This document shows, piece after piece, positions 22,281 to 25,516 of a stretch of 25,516 nucleotides of DNA (positions are counted from its first letter, which is position 1; every line of letters starts with the position of its first letter). Made by a program: the position numbers and the translations under genes. Origin of the DNA: Acidobacteriota bacterium. GTDB lineage: Bacteria; Acidobacteriota; HRBIN11. The stretch covers positions 1-25,516 of the forward strand of contig JAUQPV010000009.1 of the NCBI GenBank assembly GCA_030550225.1. Direction: 5' to 3'. The notes under the pieces are model-generated. The model had not been told where the DNA came from. It worked only from the letters and a program-made list of their open reading frames with translations, and searched no databases.

Positions 22281-24362
22281 CCCCACGTCTCGACGGAAGG
22301 TCTCGACGCCGGGTTGCAAGACGAGCACCAAACGTTGGACGGCCCGATCACCGAAGGCCGGGACGTCGATGCGGTAGACGGACGTCTGCAAGCGCTCGAA
22401 GGGAATCGCCTCGTGAGACACCGTCCGGACCGACGTCAGACGGTCATCGGGTAGGTAGACCAGCCACGGCATCGGCCGGCTTGCAAAGTACCGGCTCTCG
22501 GCCCCGCCTGGCCCCCCCGTCCGGCCGATATCGACCTCGGCGATGACCTCCTGCAAGCCGTCCAGGGTCTCCACGTACGTGAGCCGCAGTCGGGCGCTCG
22601 TGTACCCGACCAGCTCTCGATAGCCGATGAACCGCTGAATGCCCAGCCCCCGATACATATCCAGCCAACTGGCCAGCCAGGTAAACGGAAGCCGCCGGAA
22701 GTCCCAGTCATGCATGCCGATGGCCAGCGGGTATGCCCCCTCGAGGGCCATCGTCTCGGGGACGTCCGGCAAGTGGACCCAATAGGTGACGAAGCCGGCG
22801 ACCTCGACGATGGGCTGGCGGTCCAGGACGAACATCGTGAGGGCATGGAGAATGGGAAGGCCCAGCGACTGCGCTACGACGGGCGTCGCTCGCGTGTACT
22901 GATGCAGGGGCGGGGCAAAGGCGACCGGCGCCCGCCCAAAGGCGGACCGGATCTTCTCGATGCTCTGCCGCAGACGGGCCTCTTGGGCCGCCGGCGACGG
23001 GGCGATGCCCCGAAGTAAGTCGTAGAACTCCGACATCCAGAGAGCCTTCTGACTCCGAGTCGAGTCCTGACACCAGTCATCCAGGAACATCGTCGTGTGG
23101 AGGAGGCCGTGGGACTCGATGTCTAAGACGCCGGCGTCCAAGAGCCGCCTCAGTGCCTGAAACTCGGCCGGAAAGTCGTAGTAGGGGTCCGTCCAGCCAC
23201 CACCCCGGCCGACGAAGACGACGTCCCGACTGTCGAAGGTCTGGCCACATCGCCGCGGGACGGCCCGACCTTGGACGAGAAGGTCGCCGTTCCCGGCGTC
23301 GCCGTCGTCGACGAAGGCCGGCACGTACATGACACTCAGGACGGCCTGCCGGGCCCGAAGCATGTCGGCGATCCGGTCCCACTCAGCCGGTGTGATCTCG
23401 GGGTACCGCGTCAGGGCCGGCGGGAGCTGGTTCCGGAGCCAAATCTTCGAGCTCGTCTGAGGGTCGTCCATGCGAAGGACAGCCGTCCGCCGGAGGGGTG
23501 CCATCCAGAGGCCATAGGGGGAACTGGCCACCAGCCAGTCCCGGATGACCCCGTTCAGGCCATCCGTGTGGGTCACCCAGTAGTTCAGCTTCGGCTTGAG
23601 CATGAAGAGCTGGTCCGTCGGGACGGCGACAGCGACGGCGCCCCCTTCTCCATAGACCCGTCGCGTCAACAGCGGACTCCCGTCCGCCCCCGTGGCCAAG
23701 ACCTGAACGCCGGGCTGAGGCCGCAGGGGCCGAAAGGTCCGAGGGGCGACCGCATACACACGACCCGTCGAGTCCTCCAGGGGGTCCAGGGTCCGGACGT
23801 CCTGCAAAGTCGTCGGACCGCTGACCGTCACGCCAAAGAGGTCGGCCAGCCGTCCGTCCCAGGTTTCGACGGGTCCCCACAGGGTCGCCCCCGTCCAAAC
23901 GGCCTGCCGAAGGGCCTGCACGTTCGCATCGGAGACGGCCCCCGCCGGACAGGCCAGCCAGAGGACCGACGCCGGGACCCGTCGGAACGTAAACTCCTCG
24001 GGCCGTAAGGGCTGGAGGTCGATCCATCGGACGTCAAAAGGGATCCCGTGGAGGAGAAGGAGCTCGACGACGCCCCGATAGGCCGAGGTCGATGGCGCCC
24101 ACCAGACGGCCTCCGACGGCGACAGGGCCGCCTGGCAGGTGAGGACCCAGACCCGGAGCTGGACCTCTCGGAGGACCCGACTACTCCCCAGACGCCCACG
24201 GAGAGGCCCCGCGACCGCCAGGAGACCCAGGAGGAAGAGGGATATAGCGGTAGAGGCGACCCGCCGGTCGCCCCGACTAGGCCGCAGACTCCGATCTACG
24301 TTCGGGGGCCTCCGGTCTATAGTCCATGGCTCCCTCCTATGACCGTTCACCGTCGGCCCCAT
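22275..24362 (-). CDS. Membrane-anchored polysaccharide deacetylase-like protein
   Basis: A 695-residue protein with a cytoplasmic N-terminus, one membrane helix (about 35-53, VASTAISLFLLGLLAVAG) and a large extracytoplasmic part. Residues 70-280 form an alpha/beta domain (VWVLTCQ, VELLLLHGIPFDVRWID, ASVLWLACPAG) that may be a glutamine-amidotransferase-like fold without an evident catalytic triad. Residues 292-560 resemble NodB-type carbohydrate deacetylases: LRMDDP with paired Asp299-Asp300, ESHGLLHT with His418 and His422, FAPP (482-485) and a late GMHDWDF. These are plausible metal and base positions. The ATG at 24360-24362 has GAGGAGGTG just upstream. It overlaps the preceding gene by 26 bases. 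Substrate is unknown; a role in envelope polysaccharide is inferred. A heptamer repeat encodes part of the N-terminal tail and another supplies the stop. Confidence 0.7.
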   Translation of the reverse strand: MGPTVNGHRREPWTIDRRPPNVDRSLRPSRGDRRVASTAISLFLLGLLAVAGPLRGRLGSSRVLREVQLRVWVLTCQAALSPSEAVWWAPSTSAYRGVVELLLLHGIPFDVRWIDLQPLRPEEFTFRRVPASVLWLACPAGAVSDANVQALRQAVWTGATLWGPVETWDGRLADLFGVTVSGPTTLQDVRTLDPLEDSTGRVYAVAPRTFRPLRPQPGVQVLATGADGSPLLTRRVYGEGGAVAVAVPTDQLFMLKPKLNYWVTHTDGLNGVIRDWLVASSPYGLWMAPLRRTAVLRMDDPQTSSKIWLRNQLPPALTRYPEITPAEWDRIADMLRARQAVLSVMYVPAFVDDGDAGNGDLLVQGRAVPRRCGQTFDSRDVVFVGRGGGWTDPYYDFPAEFQALRRLLDAGVLDIESHGLLHTTMFLDDWCQDSTRSQKALWMSEFYDLLRGIAPSPAAQEARLRQSIEKIRSAFGRAPVAFAPPLHQYTRATPVVAQSLGLPILHALTMFVLDRQPIVEVAGFVTYWVHLPDVPETMALEGAYPLAIGMHDWDFRRLPFTWLASWLDMYRGLGIQRFIGYRELVGYTSARLRLTYVETLDGLQEVIAEVDIGRTGGPGGAESRYFASRPMPWLVYLPDDRLTSVRTVSHEAIPFERLQTSVYRIDVPAFGDRAVQRLVLVLQPGVETFRRDVGQ
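24314..24334. repeat. Heptamer tract, family G, inside the deacetylase-like gene's N-terminus
   Basis: GGTCTAT, AGTCCAT, GGCTCCC in 7-bp register; read on the minus strand it encodes residues about 10-16, upstream of the membrane helix. Confidence 0.5.
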
Positions 24363-24783
24363 GAGCCCACCTCCTCGACATCCGGCTGATACGACGGGTC
24401 CTTCCCATGTGGACCAACGTACCGACACACACGATCAAGATCAAGACCTTAGTGACGACCCGGACGGCGGCCTCGGACGGACGGAGACGAAAGACCTGTT
24501 CGGCCAGCCGGACGGTGAACCACGTCCGGTCGGGTTCGGCCGTGCCCCCGAGGCGCCGCAGGGCGCGGGCGACCGTCGTCAGGAAACACTCCCCGAGCCA
24601 ATAGTCCGAGACCTGAGATATAATGATAAAAATAATTGAATAGTATATGTAGAACGTAGTCAGACGGGGCCAGCGCCGCCAGAACAATAGCGGAATCCCC
24701 CCGACCCAGAGGACCATCGCCGCCGCATGAAGAAAGTCTACGATACCGGCCAGAAACGAATACACCGGTCGCCCCCCCGACAC
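24337..24783 (-). CDS. Small polytopic membrane protein (DUF2784-like)
   Basis: About 148 residues with three or four predicted helices: IVDFLHAAAMVLWVGGIPLLF, then FYIYYSIIFIIISQVSDYWL and, near the end, VVTKVLILIVCVGTLVHM. The order of LH in helix 1, WRRWPRL before helix 2 and LGECFLTTVARALRR after it recalls DUF2784 proteins, whose function is unknown; the match is by eye. Start alternatives are TTG 24795, GTG 24783 and GTG 24765; 24783 is chosen to avoid beginning inside the repeat tract. No clear ribosome site is visible. The stop lies 26 bases inside the downstream deacetylase-like gene, so the two are probably one operon. The A/T-rich patch near 24605-24650 is explained by Ile/Tyr/Phe codons of helix 2. 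Confidence 0.65.
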   Translation of the reverse strand: MSGGRPVYSFLAGIVDFLHAAAMVLWVGGIPLLFWRRWPRLTTFYIYYSIIFIIISQVSDYWLGECFLTTVARALRRLGGTAEPDRTWFTVRLAEQVFRLRPSEAAVRVVTKVLILIVCVGTLVHMGRTRRISRMSRRWAHGADGERS

Positions 24784-24787
24784 CGCA

Positions 24788-24829
24788 GACTGCAAGATAC
24801 AAGACGCAGGCTACGGGATGCAAGATACC
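24788..24829. repeat. Heptamer tract, family D
   Basis: Six units (GACTGCA, AGATACA, AGACGCA, GGCTACG, GGATGCA, AGATACC) in 7-bp register occupy the divergent spacer between the membrane protein gene and the egt remnant. Confidence 0.8.
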
Positions 24830-24831
24830 GA

Positions 24832-24860
24832 TTGGCCTCCTCTATCCCACCGGGTAGGAT
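24832..24860 (+). promoter_or_regulatory. Candidate promoter of the egt remnant
   Basis: TTGGCC (24832-24837), 17 bases, TAGGAT (24855-24860): four of six matches in each hexamer. The -10 is inside an inverted repeat CTATCC/GGATAG (24842-24862) that could bind a regulator. The start codon lies 45 bases downstream. Confidence 0.42.
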
Positions 24861-24904
24861 AGACCCGATCCCCAATCTCGCGTTCTTGTCGAAGGAAGAT
24901 GCCG

Positions 24905-25181
24905 ATGGCAGCGGTCGAGCGGCCTGCCGTAGAAATCCCGATGTCCCCCGAGCGGCTGGCCGAGTGGGTCGTCGAGGCCCGGCGGTGCACCATCGATCTG
25001 GTCGCCGACCTGACGTATGAGCAACTCATCGGGGGCCCGTCTGGACATCACGGAAAATTCGTATAAGCACACCTTCGAAGACATCGAGGCCATCATGGGT
25101 GCCGCCGGGTTCCAACGGACAGGTCAGTGGCTGGATGAACGCCGGTCCTTTAGCGTGAACCTCCTCCGACCGGCTGGGTGA
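24905..25181 (+). pseudogene. Fusion scar: egtB-like 5' end joined out of frame to egtD-like 3' end
   Basis: The ATG at 24905, with AAGGA upstream, starts a frame whose residues 13-43 (MSPERLAEWVVEARRCT, then DLVADLTYEQLIGG) look like the N-terminus of EgtB-family (DinB plus sulfatase-modifying) proteins. These normally continue with GPRLPIVNP..WEIGHV, but here the frame stops at 25064-25066 after 53 codons. From 25038, in the +1 frame, 47 codons to TGA 25179-25181 read RLDITENSYKHTFEDIEAIM, then AAGFQRTGQWLDERRSFSVNLL, matching the C-terminus of EgtD histidine methyltransferases. The simplest reading is one deletion of roughly 2 kb that removed most of an egtB-egtD ergothioneine operon. A misassembly is the alternative. 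The EgtD assignment is firmer than the EgtB one. Confidence 0.68.
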
Positions 25182-25250
25182 GGTGACTGTTCCATTTTTG
25201 GTGGGTAGGGGATGAAGACCTCCTCTGCAGGGGTTTTTCCACAGTCCGAT

Positions 25251-25273
25251 GGGGCCTGTCTCAGGACCCCTTT
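25251..25273 (+). terminator. Hairpin with short T run after the egt remnant
   Basis: GGGGCCTG pairs with CAGGACCCC (one bulged A, 3-base loop) and is followed by TTT. A weaker CCTC/GGGG hairpin with five Ts ends at 25238. Either could terminate plus-strand transcripts; the T runs are short. Confidence 0.45.
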
Positions 25274-25511
25274 AAGCGAACCCGGCGATGGCCTGGGTCA
25301 GCCAGAAGGTCGCCTCGACCCCCTCCTGGGTCTTCAGACCCCGGGTCGTCTGGACCCGGAACTTCAGACGACCGATACTCTGCTCGGCCCGGATGCCCGT
25401 CGTCGGAAGCCCCTGCGGGGGAACCTCCTCATGCCCCAGGAGGCTCTTCGGGCCCAAAGGAGGCGGAGCCTCTCCGGTGGGCTCTTCTTCCCCGAATGCC
25501 GGAGTCTGCAT
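25272..25511 (-). CDS. Hypothetical protein, possibly partial
   Basis: A 79-codon frame starting ATG at 25509-25511, five bases from the window edge, so the true start may lie outside. The first half is Pro/Glu/Gly-rich and low complexity (EEEPTGEAPPPLGPKS); the second half (RAEQSIGRLKFRVQTTRG, then GVEATFWLTQAIAGFA) looks like ordinary folded protein, perhaps a beta-strand and a helix. I do not recognise a family. The stop abuts a GC-rich hairpin. It could be the C-terminal end of a longer protein, or spurious. Confidence 0.35.
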   Translation of the reverse strand: MQTPAFGEEEPTGEAPPPLGPKSLLGHEEVPPQGLPTTGIRAEQSIGRLKFRVQTTRGLKTQEGVEATFWLTQAIAGFA

Positions 25512-25516
25512 TTCAT

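Noticed and set aside
24600..24655. A/T-rich patch as a possible origin or foreign insert
   Set aside because: It is explained by Ile, Tyr and Phe codons of a transmembrane helix in the small membrane protein.
25232..25243. TTTTCCACA resembling a DnaA box
   Set aside because: A single imperfect match without neighbouring boxes, an A/T-rich region or dnaA/dnaN genes does not support an origin.

Overview
The window is GC-rich (about 65% by eye) bacterial chromosome, densely coded on both strands. No phage, plasmid, rRNA, tRNA or CRISPR locus was found. The gene content is mostly housekeeping: prolyl-tRNA synthetase, ClpB, Lon, DprA, TrmI, MnmE, YggS and YggT. The archaeal/eukaryotic-type ProS, the TrmI tRNA m1A58 methyltransferase, the strong GTC/GCC codon bias and the lack of synteny with model genomes suggest an uncultured, possibly thermophilic, deep-branching bacterium (an Acidobacteriota-like lineage is one guess). 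The phylum cannot be fixed from this sequence alone.

Layout. 1-611: 5' part of proS (minus). 842-1831: two type II/IV pseudopilins (plus). 1850-4423: an RNase Z-like metallo-beta-lactamase protein and a sodium:solute symporter (plus). 4358-4988: an MNT/HEPN toxin-antitoxin pair (minus) whose HEPN gene carries a premature stop. 5094-10213: clpB and lon (minus). 10855-12645: a stand-alone fatty acyl-AMP ligase-like enzyme (plus). 12958-16168: trmI, then dprA translationally coupled to a DUF4388 gene (all minus). 16677-17096: an RsbW-type anti-sigma kinase (minus), divergent from an AcsE-like pterin-binding methyltransferase (17175-17951), followed by yggS and yggT (plus). 19338-20542: an ECF sigma factor and a small CxxC membrane protein, a possible anti-sigma factor (minus). 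20812-22236: mnmE (plus). 22275-24783: a large membrane-anchored deacetylase-like protein and a small membrane protein (minus). 24905-25181: a scar that fuses the start of an egtB-like gene to the end of an egtD-like gene. 25272-25511: an unrecognised short reading frame at the window edge.

The most unusual property lies between the genes. Nearly every spacer is built from degenerate tandem arrays with a strict 7-bp or 8-bp period, in at least seven sequence families (called A to G here). Several arrays occur as mirrored pairs or nested palindromes, for example A-G-core-G'-A' at 18746-18920 and H-E-core-E'-H' at 12647-12880, where H is a separate dispersed element. Arrays run through, or stop exactly at, the stop codons of six genes. 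One array encodes a prepilin leader and another abuts the mnmE start codon. They resemble in kind the heptanucleotide STRR repeats of filamentous cyanobacteria, but here there are many families, two period classes and a nested inverted layout. A separate array of four small hairpins at about 33-bp spacing lies at 16480-16598.

Pathway links are modest. ClpB and Lon form a protein quality-control block. The RsbW-like kinase and the ECF sigma factor are regulatory. TrmI and MnmE modify tRNA. The pseudopilins and DprA may belong to pilus/competence or secretion functions encoded elsewhere.
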